Source: Apiospora phragmitis
Taxonomy: Eukaryota > Ascomycota > Sordariomycetes > Amphisphaeriales > Apiosporaceae
Length of the DNA: 64,000 nt
NCBI GenBank assembly: GCA_038363925.1
Contig: JAQQWL010000015.1
Span: 2,294,001-2,358,000, forward strand
Reading direction: 5' to 3'
Below are positions 1 through 12,446 of the stretch, in pieces (position 1 is the first letter of the stretch; the number at the start of each line of letters is the position of its first letter). The position numbers and the translations under genes were made by a program. The notes under the pieces were generated by a model. The model had not been told where the DNA came from and did not search any database. It was given only the letters and a program-made list of their open reading frames with translations.

Positions 1-580
1 TCGGGTGTGGCCATGGAGGGCATGGACAGTGTTGAGAAAGCCATGGCGAGAAATCCTGAATGTGCCGATGAGGATAGCCCTACTTGGCTACGTATGTCTC
101 CGTTATCAAATTCTCTTGCTTCATTACGTTTGTCGGGGGGAAGACCTCCGAGCAAGAAACCAGCGGGAAAACAAGGACGTACGGAGCATTGACGAAGGGT
201 ATAACATACATGGGCCAACACACACGGGTGTGCCGCTTGAGCGGACCGACCGTGAGTGTGTTTGGACTACGGAAATGATACAGGACATGACCTCCGGCCA
301 TGTCATCATCGAGGCCCGGCGCCGAGTGCGTAAGTACTACACCGAGCGCCTAGAGAGGCTTCAGGGAGAGCTCAACGCCATCCTGGCGGCACGACAAACC
401 CAGCCCACCCACATTCCCATTTCCGAGGCGCAGAAGTGGGAGCAGATGAAGAGGAAGGCAGACGGTTTGCACGCAGAAATTGAGGCTTTGCGTAATAGAA
501 TCGATGGCGGACTTCATGCCGAGAAGGACGAGGCCATGAAGCGGGTGATGCCGCTGCTTAGCCCTCGGTGGAAGGAGTAG
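1..580 (+). CDS. 3' end of an unrecognised protein with a C-terminal coiled coil (5' end outside the window)
   Basis: Two reading frames can be joined by one intron. The first frame runs from the window edge to about 91 and ends in a Asp/Glu-rich stretch; a GTATGT donor lies at 92 and an AG at 196-197 restores phase with the frame that stops at 578-580. The last 90 residues are strongly charged and helix-like, with two heptad-type segments (around RKYYTERLERLQGELNAI and KRKADGLHAEIEALRNRI), so a coiled coil is likely. No domain was recognised. The 106-nt intron is tentative because its branch point is weak. The true start lies upstream of the window. Confidence 0.45.
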   Translation, partial: RVWPWRAWTVLRKPWREILNVPMRIALLGYVCLRYQILLLHYVCRGEDLRARNQRENKDVRSIDEGYNIHGPTHTGVPLERTDRECVWTTEMIQDMTSGHVIIEARRRVRKYYTERLERLQGELNAILAARQTQPTHIPISEAQKWEQMKRKADGLHAEIEALRNRIDGGLHAEKDEAMKRVMPLLSPRWKE

Positions 581-3500
581 AGGAAGACCAAGAGAACGAG
601 GCCTAACCGGCGGGCGTGTCCGAGCCCCGACTACCATCATCAGCAGCGACGGAGCCGGATGAGACAACTTAGACCATATATTTTCCTTTGCCAATCGGAT
701 GACTCGTAACTCGCCAAAAGAAGAAACCGGATGTGACTGTGATATAAATAAGTCAGACACTCACCCACCGAGCCGATGTTCGACCCTCAAACAAGACAGT
801 GACCGCTCGCTCAAGACAGGGTTTTGATGACCAGCCCCCAAGTATGTAAGGTAAACAAACCCCCATAGCTCCAACCGGCCGTAAGAAGGTTGTCCGTCTA
901 CTTGCAATATTGGACGGAAAATCTCCACAGAATTGCCTTGTTCCTTGCTTGTTCGCCCCCTAGCCGTAGAATGAATGTGATGAAGAGGACCCCGAAAATC
1001 AAGGCGGCATTGGGATTGCGATGCGTCATCATACGGTTCAGACAGTCCGCGGTTCGGTTAGGGATATTGACTCGTATTCCCCACGATCGGCTGCAGGGTC
1101 GCAGAAACAACATGCATCCGTCCCGCGTTATGTAGCGATCCAGGATCTGACATCACTGGGGAAATTTTAAGAGGCACACGCACCACAGTTGGCTCGCCCG
1201 TGAATGATGTCCTGTCCGTTGGGCGTGAAAAACCGCACGACCGGATTCTTGGGTCCAGGGTTTCTCCGTGTTAGATTTTAGAAGTCGACCCAGACTTGTC
1301 GTACGCCTGGTTGAGATGTCAAATGGTCAGCTGGTACGCCATTTAATCTTAACCATGGCTGATCCGTGGGATTCCAGAGACATGAACTTATGAAGAGAGG
1401 GCTGAGGGCGCAACGCGGGTAACAAACATCCAGTTCAAGCCTGCAGATCGCCGACTTTGCCGAGATGAAGCTGGGAAAATAAAGTGTCCGAGCACTGCTA
1501 GGGGTGATTTGGTCACCTGTCGGCCCCTGTCTCCCCCACAAACTTTAGCAGGTTAGTCAGGTACCAGGGAAAAAGAGTCAGGCACAGCTGCAAGGACGAA
1601 ACTAAATGTAGAGAAACATTTCGGCTAGACAGGCAGACGGACGGACGGACGGACGATTCAGTTTTCGATACATACTGGTGATTTTCATTTACAGCTAGCA
1701 CGGCGACGGAAATAAAAGGCGAGGATTGAGTGGAGGATGAAAACAGTAACAAGAAGAAGAGAGGTTCATCCAACATCGCGCTGGAAGCCATTCATTTCCT
1801 TGGTCGCTTGGCTTTCATGGCATGTCATGTTGTGGCCAAGTCGCACTACACATGTCAAAATCTGCCAAACTACGTCTGACGACAGAAGTCTCCAACAAGT
1901 CTCATATGTGTGCCCAGTCTAGCAACCCCGGGCGAATTTGCATCTCATCCGAGCTTGTAGCACCTGCTTCGCCTGCTTTGCTTGTATTGAAAGAGGCAAG
2001 AGTTCGTTCTGTTATCGATTCTCGCAGGGGCCATGTGCAAATGACTAGCTTCTTCAGTCGCTAGGCTTGCCGTGGCTTGATAAGACCGCCCGGAAAGGGG
2101 GGGATGGATGCGACAGGGCTTGAAGTCGCCAAATACATAACATACCTAATTGGCATGACGCTGTGCCGCAGTGCGGCTTTCTTGACCATCGTAGCCACTT
2201 TCTGCACATGCCGCCCGAAGAGGGAAGATAGGCCACATGTGGCAAGGTGGCTGTCTTGTCTTGTCTTGCACGGGCGACGGCTACGCATTGAATGATTCAA
2301 GTTCACAAGCAAGATCGTCCCATGTACCCCGCGTCGGGACCATCAACGGGGCTCACATCGTCTGCTTCTATTAGTAGACGATATGCACATGGCAACGAAA
2401 GGAGCCGGATCGTCTTCTACGCCATGAATCATTTCCCTGCGGGGGTTGCTAGGAGTCAGCCGCAAAAGATGAGCCAACTCTTTATCTGGAAGTTACGACG
2501 ACAGTGACGTGGCGGCAGAGGAGACCCTGGCACCTGGGCGACTTGAGAGCAACAAGCCAACGTCAATACGACAGACAGCACAGCACGGCCGGCCTGAAAT
2601 GGGAGCCTAGTGGCTTTTTAATAGATATCGTCCGTGAGAGGCCGCCCGAAGACCTCGAATCATGGCATGCCACCGTGATAGTCCCGTTCGGCGTGCGTGG
2701 AAGAGTCTTGGTCTAGACTCGCGGTCAGAGTCAGCCAGCAGACCATCTTTCCCGTCTGATTATCATTCACGAAACCAGAAAAATGCTTGGTGGTTTGAAC
2801 AAATGGTACATGGGGGATTGGTGTAAGCCAAGAACGACATGTAAACCCGAAATAAAGTGATAAAATATGTAAGAAGTATAGCAGCATGCATCAATCTCAC
2901 CAAGGCTGAGCTAGTCAGGGTTGGTGATAAGACATGCCCAGCTCTGGGCAGGATCGTATGTACCTGGCGGGAATAGGGCGGTTCCTTCCACGTCCGTTCC
3001 TGGGGTTGCGTTGGCTGGAGTGGCATGTACGGATAGCGCACTTTATCGACATGTCCGTAGGTCCCCACCCCCCCTCGTGTTGGACATGCGAGAGGTTAGA
3101 ACGCCGACTGCTGCTTGCTTGCCTCGCTCGGTCACTCAGCCTGAAGCGGTGGTGCAATTGAAGGGTGTAGCCGTGCATGAGCGCGGGAATGGGGGTGGGA
3201 CGTTGGGACGACGCTTGACGCATGCTGGGCAACACTCTCACTCAGTCTCCTCCTTATTAGGCTCTCGTCAGGCTCAGGCTATTTTGTGTATCTAATTTAT
3301 TCGCCAAGTTCCCTCCCCCCAAAATAGCCATTCAAGGTTTGTTTCATGTTGCAACTTCGCAAGGTGTACCGAATCCTTCCAGCCGTCGTCTGCCGGTATC
3401 TATTCACCTACAATCCCACAGTCGCGAGTGGAATGGATCATTCTCGGCAAAGCGAAATTCAATTCTCGTTTCGTTTGGCCGGGATCCCTTGCGTCGACTC

Positions 3501-6500
3501 TGGGGGTGCTGCTACCGTGGGCATTTGCTAGGACGCCGCGTCTCGAAGCGCTCGCTTGATTCGAAACATAGCTGCTGACATGCATATGTAGGTATGCATG
3601 CACGCAATGCAGTCAACGTCAATCCAACGAGCTGGTGAGGAAGGGGGCATTGCATTCCATTCGTGCCATGTGTGCGTGCCATGTGTGCAGGTCATATCAT
3701 ACATAGGAGATGGATGTTGGAGCCGGACGTCAAAAGCGAGAAACGCAATTCGACCCTTGCCCTACGTAGCTTTCCCTGCTTATCAGTCAGGCCCAACGGA
3801 GAAGTTTCGAGACCAAAAATACGAGAAGGGAGACTTCTAGGTTGCTGTTTACGTAGCGGTCGTTCTAGTGCCCGCGAGTACTGCTGCGACCACTTACGGT
3901 AGTAGCCCGTTAATTATCTCCAGTACTGTTGCATACCTGCAGTTGCATGGCGTGGGCGGCTTGCTGGCGCCCCCGAGCAGAACCCGAACTCCACTGACGC
4001 GCGATGCTCGTCAGACCCTTGCAGATATGCAAAAGCCCAGCAGCAACCTTGCCAGCTTACATTATGTAGTTGAGGTTTATCCTCAAACAAGCTCTAGCGC
4101 CGGCCCAAGACCTCCATATCAGATCAATCATCAGACCTTCTGGGCCATCTCTGGATGACATGACGAAAGGAGGAGATACAGTTGGAAGTATCCATGCGTA
4201 CGTACAGTATTTACTGTTGGCTACATAGTAGTATTGACCCATCCATTCACCATTGACGAGCCGATAAGAAAAAGACACAGAAGGATTATCAACTGCTTCC
4301 CGTGACAATTGCTACTCTTTTTATCTCGGGACTTGAGGTGATCAACTTCCATTGCCACTCGCGTGCCGTCTTGCAGAGCGTCGTCCCTGCAGCATAGCAT
4401 GCATAATTGGGTTGGATTATTCGGAGGGCAGCCCGGCAGCCCGGCAGCCCGTTTTTTTCTCAAATAGCTCGATAGGTGTGATGATATGCCTTATGCTGCA
4501 TGTGGCCCCCCGGCACGCTCGACTTTGTTTCAGAACTAACAATATCCCGAGAAGGAACAAATGGAGAGATGCATCGCGGCCTCGGGTGGTCCTGGATGTC
4601 ACCAAGTGTTTCGATTGTCGAACATGAACTTGCGCATCTCCCACATCATCATTCATGCCATCAAATGTATGTATGTACGCTGCGTGGGTATAAAATTGGA
4701 TCTGTACTGTGCTATGTAGATTGAGCGAGCGGCCCATTGCTGCCCCATCGGGCTAAACTAGCCCCCCTCCTTCTTCCGATCGACGTTGCTGGCCGATCTT
4801 ATTTGGCTTCACCCCAAGAACATTTGCACACCATCAACAGACTCCAGACTCCAGAAGCGAGTCTCTCTCTTTGCTGCAAAACCGACCCTGGGCCACTAGA
4901 CCCTGATTCTAAGACACGCGGCACAGCAGGTACGACAAGCCCCCGATCACAACAAGGAGAATTCAAAGAGCTACGTGGAAAACTCCAGCCCTGCAGTAAA
5001 CTTTGATTTTCCTTGGGCACCCCCTCTACGGAGTACATGTAGATGGAGATATCTCGATGCAAAAGGAAAGCGGCCGATTGATAATGGAGTGATATGATAG
5101 CGACTCCTCTAGTTCCTGGGCTCTTTTCTTTTCTATTCCATCTGTCTCGGGGAAAACAAGTTTGGCCGGGCGACTATTGGCTATCGCTGCAACCCATCCA
5201 TCCATCTCACCTACTACTACCACATGAGAGGAATGCCCAGAAGAATACCTGCTTACACGAGTAGTAGCAGCGACCATATGGGTTAGTATATCCGTAAATC
5301 CAACAAGCGTCCATCTCAAGATACGTAGCGGGCGACGTGCTGGCGTGCCTTTTTTTCTTCCCAAGTCAAGTCAGTCATCTCCACTCTTTCGGCTCTGTTA
5401 ACCATCGGCCAATTTGAGCAGCCGCCTAATACTGCAACCTTCCCTAAACCAGACTGGGAAACGGCCTCGTGGTGCTAGGCTGGAAGAAGCTGAGAATACG
5501 TGCTGTGACTGGAAATACGTGTTGTCAATCTGTGAGTAATGTGTTGGTTGTACCTGCTCTACTCCGTACATTTTTGATGATGCTCATGTCATGATATGAT
5601 GATATATCAATCCAATGTAGGCGCACCATCCACTTCCATCCATGCCTGTGAGATGATGGGCAATTGCACTGCAGATCGATCCGCTTCAGTTTTTTCTTCC
5701 GGCTGCTTTTTTCCATGCACACCTGCTTGTTTTCCCCGATTCCCCTTTTAATAAGGTGGGCAGGCCAGGCCAGCGCCCCAGTCTTTTGCTGGGCTCCGGT
5801 CTTTCTAGCACCGCCCCTCAATGTGCCTGACCTCTGAAACGGCGAATTATTTGTAAGTATCAAATCAATCGCGGGTATCCCACTTAGGGCCTGGCCGACT
5901 GTCTGCGCTACTGCACGAACTGCTGCTGCACCCTTTCTAGTTGCAGATGCGCTATCAGCGACCCTTCCCCCCTCCCTCGAGCCCCCCATCCAACCATTTC
6001 GTCCCCCCATCACCCTATCACCCTTCCATCCGACACCTCGGCCCCTCCTCGTCCTACCTTACCCATAACGAACTGGATTTCACGTTGTAGTAGTGTGTGT
6101 GTGTCGGTGTCTGGCTGTCTCTGTCTAGTAGTGGTAGTGGTTGATTGGAGACAAACCGCCCTCTCTCTCGTCTTTCTTCCCCCTTTCATCAGAATCAATC
6201 AATTCAATTGAACCAATTCCGCACCTCTCTCACACGCCACCCCCTCCCAGTAAATCAACAACCTTCAACTTTTTCCTCTTCCAATTCCGGGGCCTCCTGT
6301 CTGTGTGCTTGCATTTACACTTGCGACAGATTTGCAATCAGAGCATCCAAGAAGCGCCGTGACCGACCCGTCTTCCAAACCCTCCTAATCCGTCTCATCC
6401 AAATCAAACACGCAGAAAACTGGTGCAACATTTCAGCTGCAGCCTGCGTGTCTCGAACAAGAACGGTTGTCTTGTCTGACCTGAAGGAAGGACATTCCCT

Positions 6501-7259
6501 CTCTCTTTATTCGTCGCACCCCGACCGGCAACTGCTCATACTTTATGTTGTCAAACACCAATTTCGAACCCGCTGCTCATAATTATACTTAACCTGCCCT
6601 ATTGACACAACGCGCTGGCCAGAAAGGCTGTTTCTGTCCGACCTAATATATACGCCCGGAAAATCCACACGGCCGCCGAAACCATTCCTCGTGTGCCCCC
6701 TAATTGCATTTAGTGCCGCGCCTGGCAACTGCTGGTCGTAAGGGGTAGATTCATACTATTTCCCGCCTAGAGAGATTGAAGCAGCACACACACGAGTCAG
6801 CTGAAAGAAAGCTAAATCGAGAGAGCGAGAGCCCCCCTTGAAAGGCGCTTTCAATCGACGCGACTATAACAAGAAGAAGGCGTGTTAACTTGACGCCTGA
6901 CGCCAGGAGGGACCACCGCGGCGTTCCTCATTGACATTCCGTGGCGCAAACCGGCCTGGTAGCCGACCCTCGAAAACCCCTTACACTCTCTTGCATTCCA
7001 GTGCTTTCATTTCAGCTCCTGCTGTCAACGAGGCGATCAAATTCCGACCCGAATTACTCCTACGAAGCCACGCCCATCTTCTCGCGCTCTGGCGCCAACT
7101 CTTTATTTCCCAGCAAGTCACCAACGTGCTTGCCGTTTCAGCAGAAAAGAACGCTCAGTCGACCGTGCCAATTAGCACCATAGCGACCTATCGCCGCCCC
7201 CTCCCTACGGGACTGCCTTTGCCAGTCACGCGAGACCTCTAGGTCGATCCACCTCCTTA
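581..7259. other. 6.7-kb gene-free stretch, including the leader of the RasGAP gene
   Basis: No frame keeps coding character for long: open frames are short, overlap on both strands and resemble no family I know. A short ACGG microsatellite lies at 1637-1655 and a triplicated GGCAGCCC-type motif near 4430-4452. From about 6040 to 6320 the + strand is pyrimidine-rich with few purine runs, as in fungal promoters and 5' leaders. The last kilobase is therefore probably the promoter and 5' UTR of the gene starting at 7260. I see no RNA gene here. Confidence 0.5.
1637..1655. repeat. ACGG tetranucleotide microsatellite
   Basis: Between four and five head-to-tail copies of ACGG are visible. It lies in non-coding sequence. 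Confidence 0.8.
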
Positions 7260-9680
7260 ATGCCGCCCAGGACCAATTTGAACATGTCCGTCATGTTACA
7301 AACTCCGTCACGGGCGTCGACAGCCTCGTCGTCTTCATTTCAGCCCATCTCCCGCCAGAACACCATGTCGTCCTACGATGGCTCCCGATCAGCCCGTCAG
7401 TCGAAGCGATATTCCATGTCGGCGCTGTACATGTCCATGTCCGCCAACGAGAGCGAGCTGGAAATCGAAGATGAATTGGCCAAGGCCCAGAAAATTCTCC
7501 GTGAACTCAAGTCCAAGATCTCGTCGCAGTCCAAAAAGAACTTCGTGCTCGAGAAGGATGTGCGGTATCTCGACTCTCGGATTGCCCTGCTCATCCAAAA
7601 CCGTATGGCACTAGAAGAACAAAACGAAGTCGCGAGCCATTTGGAAGATGGCACCGAGCTACAGGAGGGTTCGTTCCCGAACGACGACAAGACGCAAAAG
7701 TACGGCAACTTGCTGTTCCTCTTGCAGTCTGAACCCAGACATATCGCCCACCTCTGCCGCCTCGTATCTATGTCCGAAATCGACTCGTTACTACAAACCG
7801 TCATGTTCACAATCTACGGAAACCAATACGAGAGCCGCGAGGAGCATCTCCTCCTGACTATGTTCCAGTCCGTTTTGACATACCAGTTCGATACGACCCC
7901 CGAGTACTCCTCGCTTCTGCGTGCGAACACACCCGTCTCTCGAATGATGACGACTTACACACGCCGTGGTCCTGGCCAAAGTTTCCTGCGATCAGTCCTT
8001 GCTGACCGAATCAACAGCCTCATCGAGCTTAAGGACCTCGACTTGGAGATCAACCCGCTCAAGGTGTATGAGCGCATGTGCGAGCAGATTGAGGAAGACA
8101 CCGGCAGCCTACCGGCTTCTTTACCGAGAGGCGTCACCGCGGAACAAGCGGCGGAGAATGCCCAAGTCCAGGCTATCATCGAGCCCCGACTGACCATGTT
8201 GACTGAGATTGCTAACGGCTTTCTCAACACCATTATTGACGGCTTGGACGAGGCGCCCTACGGAATCCGGTGGATCTGCAAGCAAATTCGAAGCCTAACG
8301 AAGAGAAAGTACCCAGACGCCAACGACCAAATCATTTGCACACTTATTGGAGGATTCTTCTTCTTGCGCTTCATCAACCCCGCCATTGTTACGCCAAAAT
8401 CGTATATGCTTATTGACGGTGCGCCGGCCGAGAAACCACGGAGAACTCTGACCCTGATCGCCAAGATGTTGCAGAACTTAGCCAATAAGCCGTCGTATGC
8501 CAAGGAGCCATACATGGCAAACCTGCAGCCCTTCATCCAGTCGAACAAGGACCGTGTTAACAAGTTTATGCTCGACCTCTGTGAAGTACAAGACTTCTAC
8601 GAGAGTCTGGAGATGGACAATTATGTGGCATTGTCTAAGAAGGACCTTGAGCTTTCAATCACGCTCAACGAAGTTTACGCCATGCACGGACTCCTCGACA
8701 AGCACACCGGAGAACTATGCAAGGACGAGAACTCCCACTTGGCATTGATCATCAACGAACTGGGCCCGGCTCCCCCTCAAGTGCCTAGGAAAGAGAACCG
8801 AGCCATTAACCTGCCTCTCTTCAGTCGATGGGAGACCGCCATCGATGACCTAACAGCCGCTCTAGACATTACTCAGGAGGAAGTGTTTTTCATGGAGGCC
8901 AAATCGATCTTCGTCCAGGTCATGCGATCTATTCCGCCTAATAACTCGGTTTCTCGCAGACCTCTCAGACTAGAGCGAATTGCCGACGCCGCCGCTACTT
9001 CCAAGAACGATGCTGTCATGGTGCGCAAGGGCATCAGGGCGATGGAGCTCCTGAGCCAGCTCCAGGAAATGAAGGTTATCGACAAGTCGGATCAATTCAG
9101 CCTTCTCCGGGACGAGGTGGAGCAAGAGCTGCAGCATCTTGGTTCGTTGAAGGAGGGTGTGCTTACGGAGACACAGAAGCTCGAAGAGGTGTTCAAGACG
9201 ATCCGGGATCATAACTCGTACTTGGTCGGGCAGCTCGAGACATACAAGAGCTATCTTCACAACGTCCGGAGCCAATCGGAAGGCACCCGCCGCAAGCAGC
9301 AAAAGCAACAGGTACTCGGTCCCTATAAGTTCACCCATCAACAACTGGAGAAGGAAGGCGTCATACAGAAGAGCAATGTTCCGGACAATAGGAGAGCCAA
9401 CATCTACTTCAACTTCACCAGCCCCCTTCCCGGCACTTTTGTTATTTCACTCCACTACAAGGGTGAGTCCCTGGATGACTGCCTGCCCATATGTAACAAA
9501 TCTCTAACAGAACCTACAGGGCGTAACCGAGGACTCCTCGAGCTAGACCTGAAGCTCGATGATTTGCTCGAGATGCAGAAAGACAATCAAGATGACTTGG
9601 ATCTCGAATATGTCCAGTTCAACGTTACGAAAGTATTAGCATTACTGAACAAAAGATTCGCAAGGAAGAAGGGGTGGTAA
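7260..9680 (+). CDS. Ras GTPase-activating protein with RasGAP and RasGAP C-terminal domains (fungal GapA / fission yeast Gap1 type)
   Basis: The product should stimulate GTP hydrolysis by Ras and so switch off Ras signalling at the membrane and cell tips. After a Ser-rich N-terminus there is a coiled coil at about residues 65-120. The RasGAP domain follows: LLRANTPVSR near residue 220 fits the arginine-finger loop, and the family signature FLRFINPAIV is near residue 368. A coiled coil and the RasGAP C-terminal region lie at about 600-780. The frame is open throughout, but 9463-9519 (GTGAGT...CTACAG, 57 nt, a multiple of three) looks like an intron: removing it joins HYKG to RNRG and restores a smoother C-terminal domain. 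The spliced protein has 787 residues, the unspliced 806. The first ATG at 7260 is taken as start; a second Met follows 8 codons later. No lesion was seen. Assignment to RasGAP is firm; the precise orthologue name is from memory. Confidence 0.93.
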   Translation: MPPRTNLNMSVMLQTPSRASTASSSSFQPISRQNTMSSYDGSRSARQSKRYSMSALYMSMSANESELEIEDELAKAQKILRELKSKISSQSKKNFVLEKDVRYLDSRIALLIQNRMALEEQNEVASHLEDGTELQEGSFPNDDKTQKYGNLLFLLQSEPRHIAHLCRLVSMSEIDSLLQTVMFTIYGNQYESREEHLLLTMFQSVLTYQFDTTPEYSSLLRANTPVSRMMTTYTRRGPGQSFLRSVLADRINSLIELKDLDLEINPLKVYERMCEQIEEDTGSLPASLPRGVTAEQAAENAQVQAIIEPRLTMLTEIANGFLNTIIDGLDEAPYGIRWICKQIRSLTKRKYPDANDQIICTLIGGFFFLRFINPAIVTPKSYMLIDGAPAEKPRRTLTLIAKMLQNLANKPSYAKEPYMANLQPFIQSNKDRVNKFMLDLCEVQDFYESLEMDNYVALSKKDLELSITLNEVYAMHGLLDKHTGELCKDENSHLALIINELGPAPPQVPRKENRAINLPLFSRWETAIDDLTAALDITQEEVFFMEAKSIFVQVMRSIPPNNSVSRRPLRLERIADAAATSKNDAVMVRKGIRAMELLSQLQEMKVIDKSDQFSLLRDEVEQELQHLGSLKEGVLTETQKLEEVFKTIRDHNSYLVGQLETYKSYLHNVRSQSEGTRRKQQKQQVLGPYKFTHQQLEKEGVIQKSNVPDNRRANIYFNFTSPLPGTFVISLHYKGESLDDCLPICNKSLTEPTGRNRGLLELDLKLDDLLEMQKDNQDDLDLEYVQFNVTKVLALLNKRFARKKGW

Positions 9681-10668
9681 AGCCGGGCAACCGTATTCGC
9701 AGCATACCGATTTCTTCAATACGCAACAGTTTGCCGTTACTCTGGACGTCAACTTTGATTGCACTCTCTCTCCTTCCCGTGGCTTGGCGTTCTGGCGGGT
9801 CATTTCGACGTGATACCAATACTTTTGATATACGACCATCGATTTCATCCTCCACATACTGTCGGAGATGGCTTGCCGGGTTTTCTCTTACCGACCACGA
9901 TCTCCTTGTACTACTATCGAATCTTTCTCGGAGGACAAGCTTTGTTTGTGCATCACGTTTTTCCGCCAGCGACTTACGATCTTTCCTGTTTCCGGCAGCA
10001 ATGGCGCGCCGGTTTATGTGGCTACCGGGCACACGCTTTACACCGGTGTACGCCTGTATATTTCTAATAAATCTACCTTCCATGGCCTCTTGGCAAAGCT
10101 AGTGTCGACAAGTCCGTTGTTGTCGACCTAATGCTTCTAATCACAAAGTTATCCGCGTCGGTGCTACTACATTTGCACGACACCAAGCAGCAGAGTCAGG
10201 CCCGCTCGTCATGATGATAGCGGACAGCGACCGGTATGATCTGACGTCGACATTGACTACGGTACGGGAAATGGAGTTACGGCTGGTCCGGAGGCTCAAT
10301 GTATTATTTGTTCTTCAGGGTTGGGTGGGGTCACTTATCGTAATTCCTTATGAAGCATGAGTTGTCGACGGTGGGGTTGGGCAGTTTGCTTTTTTCATTT
10401 TTCATCTCCCCCTCCTCGTCGAAGCAAGGAGGGTTGGGGGAGACACGTCAGGGCGAAGCTTATAGGCAAACCAGGAATCCCGGCCGGTTTCAGCAAAGGG
10501 AGTAGGGGAAGAGCAGTGTGCGTGTGCGCGCGTGTGGTTAGTTGGTGCTTGGACGGGAGGGCTTTCTGGCTTGGTATCAACGACCACTGGTTTCGCTCTT
10601 CTTACACACGCAGATAGACGAATCTCATGAACAGTACATTTCGATCGAATATAAAGTCTGGATACGTC
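9681..10668. other. Intergenic, 3' flank of the RasGAP gene
   Basis: Convergent spacer between the RasGAP gene and a small minus-strand gene. Overlapping short open frames occur on both strands without coding character. Nothing else recognised. Confidence 0.5.
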
Positions 10669-11001
10669 TCATTTTTGAAGGCAATCCGGGTACGCGTTGG
10701 AATCATCTGCAGATATCCCAACGTCCTCGCCAGGTGCGTCCGCGTCCGCCTCCTTCTCCCCCTCATAGGTGAACGTATGGACGCGCTGGGTCTTGTCCAT
10801 CTCCGAGTCCCGGAGGATGGTCATCTCGACCGGCGATCCCGGCATCATGTCGCGGTAGCGGACGTCGAAGTCGAAGTAGAGCGGGTTGCGCGCGGTCCAG
10901 ACGTCGGCGACGTTTCGCGGGTTCGAGACGGACGCGACGTGCTCGCGCCGGGCGCCGCCCGTGTCCGTGTACGTGACCCACGCCTCGAAGGTGCCGCGCA
11001 T
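10669..11001 (-). CDS. Small unrecognised protein, possible relative of the protein at 27.1-27.5 kb
   Basis: A 110-residue frame on the minus strand whose middle (WVTYTDTGG, LYFDFDVRYRD, VHTFTYEGE) alternates hydrophobic and polar residues like a beta-sandwich. It can be aligned by eye with the small protein at 27064-27495, which has EVTYTNAHG, QYFEFDIQ and YSFPLRGE in the same order. The frame closes at a TAG just upstream of the Met (minus strand, about 11026). That TAG could be the 3' end of an intron, because in-frame sequence right after it (SRLGLLNI) would extend the similarity; a first exon may be missing from this model. GC-rich third positions support coding. Function unknown. Confidence 0.4.
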   Translation of the reverse strand: MRGTFEAWVTYTDTGGARREHVASVSNPRNVADVWTARNPLYFDFDVRYRDMMPGSPVEMTILRDSEMDKTQRVHTFTYEGEKEADADAPGEDVGISADDSNAYPDCLQK

Positions 11002-12446
11002 AATGTTGAGGAGCCCCAGCCGACTCTAGCCTTCTCCTCTCTTTCGGTCGGGCTTTTAGTTAGTGATTTCCACTCTCCATGGTGTTTCGCTGCTGTAATT
11101 CCTCCTGCCAAAGCAATTGAGCGTAGACCCCTCGACCCCTGGAATTTCGCTGACATCTGTACCCGCCCAAAGTGTGGCTCCATCCAATCTGGGTGAGCTG
11201 CTGGTAATTTGAGCGACATCTAGTTGAGCATGAATTGAGATGACTGTATTTATGTCACTTTGATATCAAATGTTCCTGTTTCCAATTGAGGCTCCAAGGG
11301 GGCATGTTCTCCCCCACAGTGAAAGGCGGGGAGTGTGTAGGTGCCGTAGTTAAGCCACCTCCACACTGACCTGGCCAATTTCTTTCGCTGCCAGCAACAC
11401 CAACATTTGGACAGAACATTGCACATAAGTTTGTATAAGTAAGGCTTATCAGCCGCAAACCGTCATACGGCAGGCTGATGCGACCCTTCATCGTAACACA
11501 GACGAATCATGTTCAGTGCTGCCAGGCTGTCAAATGACTGTGGGGCGGCCTGATATCATTCATCCCACAGTAGGCATCGCTGATGGACTCGGCGTCGTGC
11601 GACAACCTAAGTACTTGGTCACCCTCAAATGGCCTCGCGACCTGAAATGGCGTGAGCAGTGCCACCTAGATCTCGCATTTCGCCGGAGCAGGGCCATCTT
11701 CCCTGTTGGGCCAGTTGGCTGTTATCGGCTTTTCTCCGTAGACCACGGTCGCAGCGAGCAGCTCAACGATGTCATCATCTTTCCCATGAAAGGCAGGAGA
11801 CTTTCTGCCCAGAAATGCGCCAAGTGTGATATCTCCCCACTTCTCCAAGAGCTCGGCATCGAGTGCCAAGAGTGGCTACCACAAGTAAGCTCACTGAAGC
11901 TTTCGCCAATTCAATTGACCCGAGCTGCAAAGGAGCAACTCCGGAAGGTATAAGACTGAGGGAATGTCGGGACAACATCCAAAGAACGTTTCCAAGCCGA
12001 GGCCGAGGCCGGCTAGGACTGTGACAGGTAGAGCAGACCAGCCCCCTCCCCCTCCCTCCCCAAATCACGAGATGATCATTGCTGATGATGCCCTTCGAGC
12101 TGTCCGTCAGATTTAAGTGCAGTCTTGGCCCTCTAGGAGGCCATGTCTCATAGGCACGATAGTGATGCAACCGCTGATCATTCCTCTAGTTGAATGGCGT
12201 GCGGGGGAAACGTTCCATTGGCACTCCCGCAAACTCAAATCATACATAATGAGGCGCCAACCAGCGCCAGCGGCTCCAACTGGCTTTTACTAACTCAATG
12301 AAACCATTCGCTCAGTCCTTCAAAGTCTCTCTCTCAAGTCTGTGTGTTCCGGGACCTGTCCGAAGAATCGTGGCCCCGCAGTCAGAGTTGCGCAGTTACA
12401 TCTGAAACCCTCCACGGATCGTAGCAAGGAAGATTACTGTTTGCCA
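11002..12446. other. Divergent intergenic region, promoter and leader of the peptide transporter gene
   Basis: Lies between the minus-strand small gene and the plus-strand transporter gene. Short overlapping open frames on both strands show no recognisable domain. A possible unmodelled first exon of the 10.7-kb gene would lie at its left edge. No TATA box was convincing. Confidence 0.4.
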
